DNA of 43,235 bases, taken from assembly GCA_007131725.1 (NCBI GenBank), contig SLPZ01000262.1, positions 1 to 43,235 of the forward strand. Reading direction: 5' to 3'. Below are positions 9,256-17,313 of the stretch, one piece after another. Below the pieces are notes generated by a model that searched no databases, was not told the DNA's origin, and was given only the letters and a program-made list of their open reading frames with translations. The position numbers and the translations under genes are program-made. The stretch's first letter is position 1; each line of letters starts with the position of its first letter. The stretch comes from Balneolaceae bacterium. Its GTDB lineage: Bacteria; Bacteroidota; Rhodothermia; Balneolales; Balneolaceae.

Positions 9256-9295
9256 AAAACCGGCAAATCTGTGAAATGGCTTGCCGGTTTTTTTA
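9256..9295 (+). terminator. Rho-independent terminator of infC-rpmI-rplT
   Basis: AAACCGGCAA (9257-9266) pairs perfectly with TTGCCGGTTT (9281-9290) over a 14-base loop, followed by a run of T. It lies 16 bases after the rplT stop. Confidence 0.92.
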
Positions 9296-9476
9296 TGTCC
9301 TGAATTCCTGGTTTACGGCTATTCAGAAATTTGCCTGATTGCCATATCCGGAATGATTCAGAACCTGCGGAATGGTATATTCTGAGTTATCTTTAATTAA
9401 TTTCCCAAAACCAATTTTAAAGTCCATTTCAATTAATCCGAAATTTGTTTCGGTTTGATTTGAAGCAGAACCAATT

Positions 9477-10487
9477 ATGATTGACAAAATAGAAGCGATA
9501 AAACAGGAAATCGAACAATTTAACATCGACAGTGAAGAAACCCTGGAGGAATTCAGGCTTCGTTTCTTGTCAAGAAAGGGAAAAATCCAGGCTATGTTCG
9601 GCATGATGGGTGATGTGCCCAACGAACAAAAAGCCGCGGTTGGCAAAGCCATGAACGAGGTGAAGAACCTGGCGCAATCCACATTCGATCAAGCCAAAGA
9701 GGAACTTGCTTCCGCTCAAAAGAAAACCTTCGGGGCACTTGATGATATTTCCCTGCCCGTGGAACCGGCCTACACCGGGTCGTTTCATCCGCTGACCCAG
9801 GCACTGAACCAAATCAAAGAAATTTTTCTCAGGCTCGGTTTCAACATTGCCGACGGCCCTGAACTTGAAGACGATTTTCACAATTTTACCGCGTTAAATT
9901 TCCCGAAAGACCATCCCGCACGCGATATGCAGGATACGTTTTTTGTCCGTAAATCGGATGATGAAAACACCGATGACCTTGTTTTGCGCACACACACTTC
10001 GCCGGTACAAATCCGCCTGATGAAAGAACAGGCCCCGCCCGTGCGCTCCATCATGCCGGGTCGTGTATACAGAAACGAGGCTGTGACGGCAAAATCCTAT
10101 TTTCAGTTCAACCAGGTTGAAGGGCTTTATGTAGATGAAAAAGTGACACTTGGCGAGCTGATCGAAACACTGGTGATGTTCTCCAAACTGATGTACGGCA
10201 GCGACGTGAAATACCGCGTACGTCCCTCCTTCTTTCCGTTCACCGAACCCAGCATGGAAATGGATATTTGGTGGGAAAATGAAAAAGGCGGCCAGTGGCT
10301 CGAAATTCTCGGGGCCGGAATGGTAGACCCCAACGTTTTTGAAGCCGTGGGCATTGACCCCGAAAAATACACCGGCTACGCTTTTGGAATGGGTGTTGAC
10401 CGAATTGCCATGCTCCGTTATGGAATTGATGACATCCGCTTGCTGTACGACAACGACATCCGTTTTCTGCAGCAGTTCGAATCCTGA
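9477..10487 (+). CDS. pheS: Phenylalanyl-tRNA synthetase alpha subunit
   Basis: A 336-residue catalytic subunit of the alpha2-beta2 enzyme that charges tRNA-Phe. An N-terminal coiled-coil tRNA-binding arm (about 1-90) precedes the class II core with FHNFTALNFPKDHPARD, RTHTSPVQIR (motif 2 region), FNQVEGLYVD and the motif 3 region GMGVDRIAMLRYGIDDIR. The stretch NEAVTAKSYFQFNQVEG resembles Bacteroidota PheS more than the enterobacterial form. pheT follows after 69 bases, so the two are probably co-transcribed. TATCTTTA at 9388-9395 may be a -7 element, but no good -33 element precedes it. Confidence 0.97.
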   Translation: MIDKIEAIKQEIEQFNIDSEETLEEFRLRFLSRKGKIQAMFGMMGDVPNEQKAAVGKAMNEVKNLAQSTFDQAKEELASAQKKTFGALDDISLPVEPAYTGSFHPLTQALNQIKEIFLRLGFNIADGPELEDDFHNFTALNFPKDHPARDMQDTFFVRKSDDENTDDLVLRTHTSPVQIRLMKEQAPPVRSIMPGRVYRNEAVTAKSYFQFNQVEGLYVDEKVTLGELIETLVMFSKLMYGSDVKYRVRPSFFPFTEPSMEMDIWWENEKGGQWLEILGAGMVDPNVFEAVGIDPEKYTGYAFGMGVDRIAMLRYGIDDIRLLYDNDIRFLQQFES

Positions 10488-10556
10488 TTTATTGATTATC
10501 AGCATCTATCCAACCACAAACACCATTTTTTAAAGAATTATTGATTTACCTGAAAC

Positions 10557-12968
10557 ATGAAAATTTCATATAACTGGTTAAAACAGTACATCAACACAGA
10601 AATTTCGGCTGATGAAGCCGCCGATAAGCTGACCCTACTCGGGCTTGAAGTGGAAGAAGTTGAAGAAATCGGGTCCGATTTTGAAGGTTTTGTCATAGGC
10701 GAGGTGCTGGATGTCCGTTCTCACCCCAATGCCGATAAACTTGTTCTCTGTGATGTAAACACGGGCGATGAAACCTTGCAGATTATTTGCGGGGCAAAAA
10801 ATGTGGCCGCCGGGCAAAAGGTTCCGGTTGCAACCGTTGGCTCTACCCTGCCGGCACCGATGGATGACGGCTCCTACCTGACGATCAAAAAAGCAAAGCT
10901 TCGGGGGGAAAAATCAAACGGGATGATCTGCTCGGAAGTGGAACTGGGGCTTGGTGATGATCACACTGGCATCATGGTGATGGACAGCAGCCTGAAACCC
11001 GGAATGCCTCTCAAAGAAGCACTGAATGCCGAAAAAGATACCGTTTTTGAAATTGGCCTCACCCCTAACCGGCCGGATGCCGCCTGCCATATCGGTGTGG
11101 CACGTGATCTTTCCTCTGTTGTGGAAGAATCACTCAAAACTCCATACAAGAGCGTACCCGAACCAAAGAAAAGCCTTGATGATGAAATTTCCATCTCCAT
11201 AATAGACAGCGACAAATGCCACCGGTACGTCGGGCTGATTGTGGATAATGTGGAAGTGAAGGAATCTCCCGAGTGGCTGAAACAGCGGCTGATTTCCATC
11301 GGGTTGAGGCCGATCAACAACGTGGTGGATGTAACCAATTATGTTTTACATGAAATCGGCCAACCCCTGCACGCTTTCGATTACGAATTGGTTGGCGGGA
11401 AAAAAATTGTGGTACAAAGCTTTGATGAAGACAAAAAATTTACCACGCTCGACAGCATCGAACGGACGGTTCCGGCCGGATCACTTTTTATCTGCGACGG
11501 CAACGGCCCCGTAGCCATTGCCGGTGTTATGGGCGGTGAAAACAGTGAAGTGACCGAAAAGACCACAAAAATTTTGATCGAAAGTGCGTGGTTTGAACCA
11601 TCCTCAATCCGAAAAACCTCGAAGAGCCTGGCCCTTCAAACCGACAGTTCCTATCGCTTCGAGCGAGGAATTGACCCCACCATGCAATTGAAAGCCGCCT
11701 GGCGTGCCGCTGAACTGATCGCCGAACTTTCCGGCGGCACCATATTTGAAGGTTATGTGGATGAACATCCCATAAAACACGAACCACAGGCTGTGCCGCT
11801 TCGGGTTGCAAGAGTGAACCATCTTTTGGGCACAAATCTTGATGAACAGCGTGTCGTATCCATTCTGGGTAAACTGGAGTTTGAAGTGGAAAGTGACAGC
11901 AACGGTATACTGCAATGCACGGTTCCCCCCTTCCGTCCCGACATCACACGGGAAGTGGACCTGATTGAAGAAGTGGGCCGTGTATTTGATTACAACAACA
12001 TTCCAAGGCCGGATACAGCTCCTTTCATTACACCGGATCCTCTTTCCGATGCCGAGGTTTTTCATGAAAGAATGAGATCATTGGCAAAATCTCTGGGTTA
12101 TAAGGAGATCAGCACCAATTCGCTTCTCTCGAAAAAAGAAGCCGGCCTTCTTGCAGATGAAAAACTGCATGTGCATACTTTGAACCCGGTCTCCCAGGAA
12201 AATACCACGCTCAGAACGCACCTCGCGGGTGGTTTTATGAAAGCCGTGCATTACAATCTGAACAGAAACGCCACTAACCTGAGGTTTTTTGAAATAGGCC
12301 ATGTTTTCAGAAAAAGTGATGACAGTACCTGGATTGAAGGAGTTCAGGAGCATGTATGCCTGATGCTCGGTTTATGCGGAAGCAAAAAGCGAACAGACTG
12401 GCGCGGTGAAGCAGAACCTTACACAATATTTGACCTGAAATCCGACCTGGAAGCTGTGCTGGATGACCTGGGTATTTCTGACCGGATCACCAGGGAAACA
12501 GCAGGAAACCATATGCTCAAATATCAGTTAGAAGGAAATGAAATTGCAACGCTTCGGATAGCTCACGAAGAGTGGCTGAAAGGTTTTGATTTAGAACAGG
12601 ATGCATTTGTTGCCGAGGTTGATCTTACATTACTGGACAAACTGGGTGCTGAGAAAAGAGATATCACCTATCAGCCCGTAGCTAAATTCCCTACATTCGA
12701 ATTTGATGCCGCCTTCACGGTAGAACAGACTGTCAGAACCGGTGATTTAACCCGGGAAATCAAACATACTGCCGGAGAAATCTTAAAAGATGTTTCTGTT
12801 TTTGATGTTTACGAAGGAGAAAATCTCGGCAAAAACAAAAAAAGTATTGCATTTAGGCTTACTTTTTTAGATTCTAATAAAACACTGAACATCAAAGATG
12901 TAGAGCCTGTAGTTCAAAAAGTTGTTCAAAAGCTGGAAAAAACATTCGGAGCAAAACTCAGATCCTAA
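10557..12968 (+). CDS. pheT: Phenylalanyl-tRNA synthetase beta subunit
   Basis: An 803-residue partner of PheS that binds tRNA and edits mischarged Tyr-tRNA. In order it carries an EMAP-like tRNA-binding domain (about 40-155, with HPNADKLVLCDV and KLRGEKSNGMICSE), the B3/B4 editing domain (NVVDVTNYVLHEIGQPLHAFD), the B5 domain, a degenerate synthetase core, and a C-terminal FDX-ACB domain that begins near YQPVAKFPTFEFD. The length is normal for the family. The next gene begins only 13 bases past the stop, suggesting an operon with the two division genes. Confidence 0.97.
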   Translation: MKISYNWLKQYINTEISADEAADKLTLLGLEVEEVEEIGSDFEGFVIGEVLDVRSHPNADKLVLCDVNTGDETLQIICGAKNVAAGQKVPVATVGSTLPAPMDDGSYLTIKKAKLRGEKSNGMICSEVELGLGDDHTGIMVMDSSLKPGMPLKEALNAEKDTVFEIGLTPNRPDAACHIGVARDLSSVVEESLKTPYKSVPEPKKSLDDEISISIIDSDKCHRYVGLIVDNVEVKESPEWLKQRLISIGLRPINNVVDVTNYVLHEIGQPLHAFDYELVGGKKIVVQSFDEDKKFTTLDSIERTVPAGSLFICDGNGPVAIAGVMGGENSEVTEKTTKILIESAWFEPSSIRKTSKSLALQTDSSYRFERGIDPTMQLKAAWRAAELIAELSGGTIFEGYVDEHPIKHEPQAVPLRVARVNHLLGTNLDEQRVVSILGKLEFEVESDSNGILQCTVPPFRPDITREVDLIEEVGRVFDYNNIPRPDTAPFITPDPLSDAEVFHERMRSLAKSLGYKEISTNSLLSKKEAGLLADEKLHVHTLNPVSQENTTLRTHLAGGFMKAVHYNLNRNATNLRFFEIGHVFRKSDDSTWIEGVQEHVCLMLGLCGSKKRTDWRGEAEPYTIFDLKSDLEAVLDDLGISDRITRETAGNHMLKYQLEGNEIATLRIAHEEWLKGFDLEQDAFVAEVDLTLLDKLGAEKRDITYQPVAKFPTFEFDAAFTVEQTVRTGDLTREIKHTAGEILKDVSVFDVYEGENLGKNKKSIAFRLTFLDSNKTLNIKDVEPVVQKVVQKLEKTFGAKLRS

Positions 12969-12981
12969 TTAAACTTTTTTT

Positions 12982-13230
12982 ATGCCTGTTGATGATATTC
13001 AGAAAGAAACGTTTTTTAAGCTGCTCGATCAGATTCGCACGCAGCTGGGTTTGTTAAAAAAGAAAAACAGGGAACTGAGCAGGGAAAACCAGCGGCTTCG
13101 GTCCAAACTGAATGAGGTTCACAAAGATCAGACCGATATTTTTTCCAGCATCAGCGAGTCGGAGCGCATCGCCATGCGGCACCAGGTAAACGGCTTAATC
13201 AAAAAAATCGACAAATATCTCGATGAATAA
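12982..13230 (+). CDS. Small coiled-coil protein, possible ZapA partner
   Basis: An 82-residue protein almost wholly predicted as coiled coil (LLKKKNRELSRENQRLRSKL), with no signal peptide or membrane segment. It overlaps the start of zapA by eight bases and follows pheT by 13, so it is translationally coupled to ZapA. E. coli ZapB is also a coiled-coil protein of about 80 residues that binds ZapA at the division ring. I see no clear sequence identity to it beyond heptads, so equivalence is an inference from size, structure and coupling. It could instead be a structural protein of unrelated origin. Confidence 0.8.
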   Translation: MPVDDIQKETFFKLLDQIRTQLGLLKKKNRELSRENQRLRSKLNEVHKDQTDIFSSISESERIAMRHQVNGLIKKIDKYLDE

Positions 13231-13522
13231 CATGCAGCCAATCAAGGTAACAATACTGGGTAAACAGATACCTCTGCGTGTGCGTGAAAGTGAAGTGGAA
13301 AATACCCGCCGGATTGCTGCATTTGTTGATGAAAAATTAAAACAGTTCAGAAACCAATTCTCTAATCAGCCCGACAGTACCATCATGATTCTTGCCTGCC
13401 TGAGTATTGCAGAAGAACTCTTTGAGGTGCGGACAAAACTGCACGAAACCGATGATAAAGAAAACGAATTGATGGAAGAAGTCAACAAGCAAATCTCAAA
13501 ATTGATCAAAGAGATATCCTGA
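13223..13522 (+). CDS. zapA: Cell division protein ZapA
   Basis: A 99-residue protein with the ZapA pattern: an N-terminal strand segment IKVTILGKQIPLRV, a helix with ENTRRIAAFVDEKL, then ILACLSIAEELFEV and a C-terminal coiled coil. ZapA bundles FtsZ filaments and stabilises the Z ring. The ATG at 13223 lies inside the end of the upstream coiled-coil gene. A second in-frame ATG at 13232 (MQPIKV) is equally plausible as the start. Downstream is a gene-free stretch with a long hairpin. Confidence 0.9.
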   Translation: MNNMQPIKVTILGKQIPLRVRESEVENTRRIAAFVDEKLKQFRNQFSNQPDSTIMILACLSIAEELFEVRTKLHETDDKENELMEEVNKQISKLIKEIS

Positions 13523-13567
13523 AGGTGTTTCCTGATAAAAAGAAGTTGCCCCGTTTAAAAATATTTG

Positions 13568-13650
13568 TGGGATGTGGTGTGCGGAATGGGGATTGTGGTG
13601 TGGGGAGTGTGGATAAATCCCCCACACCACACTCCGCACTCCACATTCCA
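13568..13650. repeat. Long G/T-rich fold-back repeat
   Basis: The outer arms at 13568-13585 and 13633-13650 match at 16 of 18 positions. The inner arms at 13594-13605 and 13620-13631 pair perfectly over 12 bases. The arms are built of GTGTGG-type units, the loop is 14 bases and one side carries an 8-base bulge. It is probably a dispersed intergenic repeat. A small RNA is possible but has no specific support. Confidence 0.65.
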
Positions 13651-13779
13651 CTGTCACTTATTCAGAAAACAATCCATAAACTCAAAATGTCCGTGCATTT
13701 AAATCCTGTCCGGTAATTCTAAAGCTGATATATTACACTGATAACCTGCTCAAAATTTAATGTTAATTAAAAATTTCAC

Positions 13780-14592
13780 ATGTCAGATACTGTAAAGATT
13801 TTTTTTATTGCTGATATTGTTGGCGAACCGGGGCTTACACTTCTTGAAACGATTTTCCCAGCCATCAAAGAGAAATACAAACCCGATTTTATCATAGCAA
13901 ACGCCGAAAACTCCCACGAAGGGCGCGGACTAAACCGGCACATAGTGAAACGGCTCTACGACATTGATGTGGATGTAATTACCGGCGGAAATCACTCTTT
14001 TGACAAATGGAAAATTTTCTCATACATGAAAACAGATAACCACCTGCTGAGGCCGCTCAATTACCCGAAAGGCAACAGCGGGTATGGTTTTGGTGTTTAT
14101 AAAGTGAAAAATTCCGACCAGAAAATTGGTGTCCTGAACTTGCAGGGAAGAACCTTTATGCCACAGATTGATGATCCTTTTTCAACTTCAGACTGGGCAC
14201 TATCCAAAATTAAGGAAGAAACCAATCTCATTATTGTAGATTTTCATGCCGAAGCCACAGCTGAAAAATTGGCCTACGCCTGGCATGTGGATGGCACCGT
14301 ATCGGCAATTGTGGGCACTCACACACATATCCCAACCAACGATGCCCGGATTTTTCCCAAAGGAACCGGTTATATCACCGATGCAGGAATGACAGGGCCG
14401 TTTGATTCTGTTATCGGGATGGACAAAAACACGTCTATCCGCCGGTTTACGCTCGGAACACCCCAGAAATATAAAATTGCAGACAAGGATAACCGGCTTT
14501 GCGGTGTATTTGTTGAGATAAATTCTGAAACCGCAAAATGTAGTTCTATAGAATCGGTGATCTACCCGGAATTTGTAAACAAAACTGACTGA
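13780..14592 (+). CDS. YmdB-family metallophosphoesterase (TIGR00282)
   Basis: A 270-residue cytosolic calcineurin-like phosphoesterase. The metal-binding motifs are all present: IADIVGEPG (Asp12), IANAENSHEGRG, TGGNHSFDK, VDFHAEATAEKLA, GTHTHIPTNDARI and TDAGMTGPFDSVIG. This matches the TIGR00282 family, whose Bacillus member YmdB hydrolyses cyclic nucleotides and influences biofilm formation. The substrate here is not known. lolD begins five bases after its stop, so the two are likely co-transcribed. No rny (RNase Y) gene is adjacent, unlike the rny-ymdB pair of Bacillus. Confidence 0.9.
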   Translation: MSDTVKIFFIADIVGEPGLTLLETIFPAIKEKYKPDFIIANAENSHEGRGLNRHIVKRLYDIDVDVITGGNHSFDKWKIFSYMKTDNHLLRPLNYPKGNSGYGFGVYKVKNSDQKIGVLNLQGRTFMPQIDDPFSTSDWALSKIKEETNLIIVDFHAEATAEKLAYAWHVDGTVSAIVGTHTHIPTNDARIFPKGTGYITDAGMTGPFDSVIGMDKNTSIRRFTLGTPQKYKIADKDNRLCGVFVEINSETAKCSSIESVIYPEFVNKTD

Positions 14593-14596
14593 ATTG

Positions 14597-15292
14597 ATGA
14601 GTAAGGAAATTGTACTGAGCTGTAAAGAGCTCAAAAAAAACTTTAAATCCGAATCCGGTGATAAAGAATTAAAAATTTTGAGGGGAGTGAACCTCGATGT
14701 GCACCAAGCTGAATTAGTGGCTATTTTGGGATCAAGCGGAAGCGGTAAAAGCACCCTGCTGCACATTTTGGGCGGGCTGGACAGGCCCACTGCAGGTGAT
14801 GTTTTTTGGCACGGCGAGTCGATCTATCAGCACAAACCCGACAAGCTTGCCGAGCTCAGAAACCAGAATGTTGGATTTGTATTTCAATTTCACCATTTAC
14901 TGCCGGAATTCACAGCTCTTGAAAATGTGATGATGCCCGCACTCATCAAAGGAGAACCGGCCGATAAAGCAGAAAATAGGGCAAATGATCTGCTGGACCA
15001 ATTTGGCATGGGCGACCGCCTTCAGCACCGGCCTTCTCAGCTTTCGGGCGGGGAGCAGCAGCGTGTTTCGATGGCCAGGGCACTCACCAACAACCCCTCG
15101 ATTATACTGGCCGATGAACCCACCGGTAACCTCGACGAAGATAATACTGACATCATCCTGAACCTGCTCTTTCAGCTCAGGGATATTGAAAATGTATCCA
15201 TTGTGCTGATTACCCACGAAAAAGATATTGCAGGGCACTGCGATACACTTTACAATCTTCACAACGGCACACTCGATCAAATCAATTCTTAA
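14597..15292 (+). CDS. lolD: LolD-type lipoprotein-releasing ABC transporter ATPase
   Basis: A 231-residue ABC ATPase with Walker [10 protein letters not shown] (residues 45-53), Q-loop [12 protein letters not shown], signature LSGGEQQR, Walker [13 protein letters not shown] and the switch His in VLITHEKD. This matches the LolD/MacB-like group that powers release of lipoproteins from the inner membrane, which suits a genome rich in lipoproteins. A TTG just upstream (14594) is in frame, but the ATG at 14597 is preferred. No permease (LolC/E) gene is adjacent. Substrate assignment rests on family resemblance and could also be a MacB- or FtsE-like exporter. Confidence 0.85.
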   Translation: MSKEIVLSCKELKKNFKSESGDKELKILRGVNLDVHQAELVAILGSSGSGKSTLLHILGGLDRPTAGDVFWHGESIYQHKPDKLAELRNQNVGFVFQFHHLLPEFTALENVMMPALIKGEPADKAENRANDLLDQFGMGDRLQHRPSQLSGGEQQRVSMARALTNNPSIILADEPTGNLDEDNTDIILNLLFQLRDIENVSIVLITHEKDIAGHCDTLYNLHNGTLDQINS

Positions 15293-15302
15293 ATCAGCAC
15301 AC

Positions 15303-15950
15303 ATGATTACAACTATAATTTTTGATATGGACGGTGTTATCATCGACAGTGAACCGATCTATTTCCGGGTAATTCTGAAGATGTTTCGTGAAATGGGAAT
15401 CGGCATGACCGAAGAGGAACTTACAAATTTTGTGGGCAGGTCTGACTTATGGGAAACCATCAAACAAGAATATGATGCAAATTTTGATGTAGACGAGATC
15501 AACCGGGAGGAACAGCGCCGTTTTCTTGCCTACCTGAACAACCATTTCGATGGCGGGCCGATTGACGGCGTTGAAGAATTGCTCCGAAGCCTGAATGAGA
15601 AGAACTATAAGCTGGCACTTGCCTCATCATCAAGAGTTGAAAACATCAATACGGTGCTGAATAAGCTGAATCTTGAACGCTATTTTCCGCTTCGTATCAG
15701 TGGCGCCGATCTTGAAACATCCAAACCACACCCTGAAATTTTTCTGAAAGCGGCTGAAATGGCCGGTGCACAACCGGAACAATGTCTTGTTATTGAAGAC
15801 TCAAAAAATGGCGTGATGGGAGCCAAAGCCGCAGGAATGTTGTGCATTGGCTACAAAAATCCGAATTCTGGCAATCAGGACTTGTCGGCAGCCGACCGGA
15901 TCATCAGCAGCTACAGCGAATTTGACTGGGAAATGTTGAATGGGAAATGA
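15303..15950 (+). CDS. HAD-superfamily phosphatase/phosphomutase
   Basis: A 215-residue haloacid-dehalogenase family protein of the beta-phosphoglucomutase-like subgroup. Motif I is FDMDGVIIDSEP (nucleophile Asp8, acid/base Asp10), with a helical cap (about 18-80), motif II in LASSSRVEN, the Lys in SKPHPEIF (motif III) and motif IV VIEDSKNGVMGAKAAGM. It acts on a small phosphorylated metabolite that cannot be named from sequence. The frame stays open into the end of lolD, but the ATG at 15303 puts motif I at the N terminus as expected. It follows lolD by 10 bases. Confidence 0.9.
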   Translation: MITTIIFDMDGVIIDSEPIYFRVILKMFREMGIGMTEEELTNFVGRSDLWETIKQEYDANFDVDEINREEQRRFLAYLNNHFDGGPIDGVEELLRSLNEKNYKLALASSSRVENINTVLNKLNLERYFPLRISGADLETSKPHPEIFLKAAEMAGAQPEQCLVIEDSKNGVMGAKAAGMLCIGYKNPNSGNQDLSAADRIISSYSEFDWEMLNGK

Positions 15951-16022
15951 TTGAATTCGATAGATCAGATGCGAGGTTTTACAAGATTTTTTTGTGAGTA
16001 AATCGGGCTATTACCCAAACAC

Positions 16023-16192
16023 ATCCCCTCTTGAGAGGGGAAAAGTGAAGATGAAAGTGCGAAGCGCGGTTCATCGAACGAGGGGTGTGTCCCTGAATCT
16101 GGCTTCGTGCCCCAAAGAACACACCCCTTGCCAGTCAAGAAATCACGACAAGTCGTGTTTTTGACTAACATTTCCCCTCTCAAGAGGGGATT
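16023..16192. repeat. MITE-like element of about 170 bp with nested hairpins
   Basis: The termini at 16023-16044 and 16171-16192 are inverted copies of each other, and each is itself a palindrome (CCCCTCTTGAGAGGGG). Inside are AGGGGTGTGT (16081-16090) pairing with ACACACCCCT (from 16120), and AGTCAA (16133-16138) pairing with TTGACT (16161-16166) around CACGACAAGTCGTG. The stretch 15951-16022 shows nothing, and 16193-16385 holds a promoter. No coding capacity is convincing. Confidence 0.75.
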
Positions 16193-16296
16193 CTATTTAC
16201 TTCAAACAAATTACCCAAAAGGTATCCTATTGAATCAGAATTAAAAATTTTACCAGTTTTAATATCGTTTAAATTGCAATCAACCATTCTTTAAAC

Positions 16297-16327
16297 TTGG
16301 TTAAATCGCAAACTAATTTTAACTTTA
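16297..16327 (+). promoter_or_regulatory. Promoter of the TPR-protein gene
   Basis: TTGG (16297-16300), 19 bases, then TAACTTTA (16320-16327), in line with the -33/-7 pattern seen before other genes of this window. About 50 bases of leader would follow. Confidence 0.45.
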
Positions 16328-16385
16328 CTGTTCTGAAAATTTCGCGATTCGAAACGAAGCGGGATAGACTTAACAAAAAAATTTT

Positions 16386-17075
16386 ATGAGTAAGAAATTA
16401 TCAAAAGAGGATCTTGAACAGGATATTCTGATTGAATATTCATCAAGGTTCATGCATTTTTATAATCAAAACAAGGCTGCTGTAATCGGCGGTGCACTTG
16501 GTATTGTAATCGCAGTTGGATTGGTTATCGGGTATTTTATTTATACCAGCCAGATGGAACAGGAAGCCCAGGTTCATCTGGGTGTTGCCGAGCAAGCCCT
16601 GATGCAGGGAAATTTTGAGCAGGCGCTCTACGGCGACGACGATGACTTTACACTTGGCTTTGTACAGATTGCAAGAAATTATAGCCGGACAAGCGCAGGA
16701 AACCTGGCATATTATTACGCTGCCGTTTCTGAGTATGAGCTGGGTAATTATGAAGATGCCCTGGAATATATTAAAAACTTCTCTCCACCCCGGGGAATTC
16801 TGGGTGTTGCCCCTATCTCACTGCATGCCATAATTTTGCTTGATTTGGAGCGATACGAAGAAGCTGCTGAAGAGTTCAAAAGAGCCGCCGAATGGGACGA
16901 GAACAATAGTACCACTCCTTACAATCTCTTTGAAGCCGCCCAGGCACACATCGAAGCCGGCAATAACCAAAGAGCGATAGAGCTTTTAGACAGAATTATC
17001 GCAGAATACCCGAACAGCCAGCAATTCTCAAGAGCGCAGCGCCTGATAGGAATGCTCGGTGGATCCGGTTCATAA
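16386..17075 (+). CDS. Membrane-anchored tetratricopeptide-repeat protein (YfgM-like)
   Basis: A 229-residue protein with a short cytosolic N terminus, one transmembrane helix (about 36-56, AVIGGALGIVIAVGLVIGYF), and a periplasmic part of three to four TPR-like helix pairs ending in RAIELLDRIIAEYPNSQQF. The architecture matches the YfgM/TPR_21-like group, which associates with the Sec translocon and periplasmic chaperones in E. coli. Whether it does so here is inference. It appears monocistronic, with its own promoter upstream and REP-type DNA downstream. Confidence 0.85.
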   Translation: MSKKLSKEDLEQDILIEYSSRFMHFYNQNKAAVIGGALGIVIAVGLVIGYFIYTSQMEQEAQVHLGVAEQALMQGNFEQALYGDDDDFTLGFVQIARNYSRTSAGNLAYYYAAVSEYELGNYEDALEYIKNFSPPRGILGVAPISLHAIILLDLERYEEAAEEFKRAAEWDENNSTTPYNLFEAAQAHIEAGNNQRAIELLDRIIAEYPNSQQFSRAQRLIGMLGGSGS

Positions 17076-17121
17076 CTTCTCAAGTGAGTTTTGGGAATTA
17101 TAAGCAATCAAGCCTTAAACC

Positions 17122-17214
17122 CGTCATTCCGGCCTCTGAGCCGGAATCTCAGAAACTTCAAGCGTGCGTAAGCTCCTTGAGCGTACTTTTGTAACGAAAA
17201 AGTGACGCTTGAAG
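17122..17214. repeat. REP-like hairpin and adjoining inverted repeats
   Basis: A REP copy (stem ATTCCGGC 17126-17133 with GCCGGAAT 17140-17147) has the same CGTCAT...ATCTC flanks as the cluster at 551-830. Beside it, CTTCAAGCGT (17156-17165) pairs with ACGCTTGAAG (17205-17214), and the inner AGCGTACTTTT (17180-17190) pairs with the segment at 17198-17209. It lies between the convergent TPR and mutase genes. Confidence 0.7.
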
Positions 17215-17313
17215 GATCCCTGAAAAGCACCAAAAACGCTTCTGCCAAAGGCATGTCTTGGGTAAAGGTCACTTTTATGAGCATAAACACAATAGCCAAT
17301 TTAATCACCACCG

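Noticed and set aside
13525-13716. Open frame of 63 codons after zapA
   Set aside because: It is formed by the G/T-rich inverted repeat, with low-complexity translation.
13523-13779. 6S RNA gene after zapA
   Set aside because: Position is suggestive, but the hairpin lacks a symmetric central bubble and is low complexity, so it was not called as an RNA gene.
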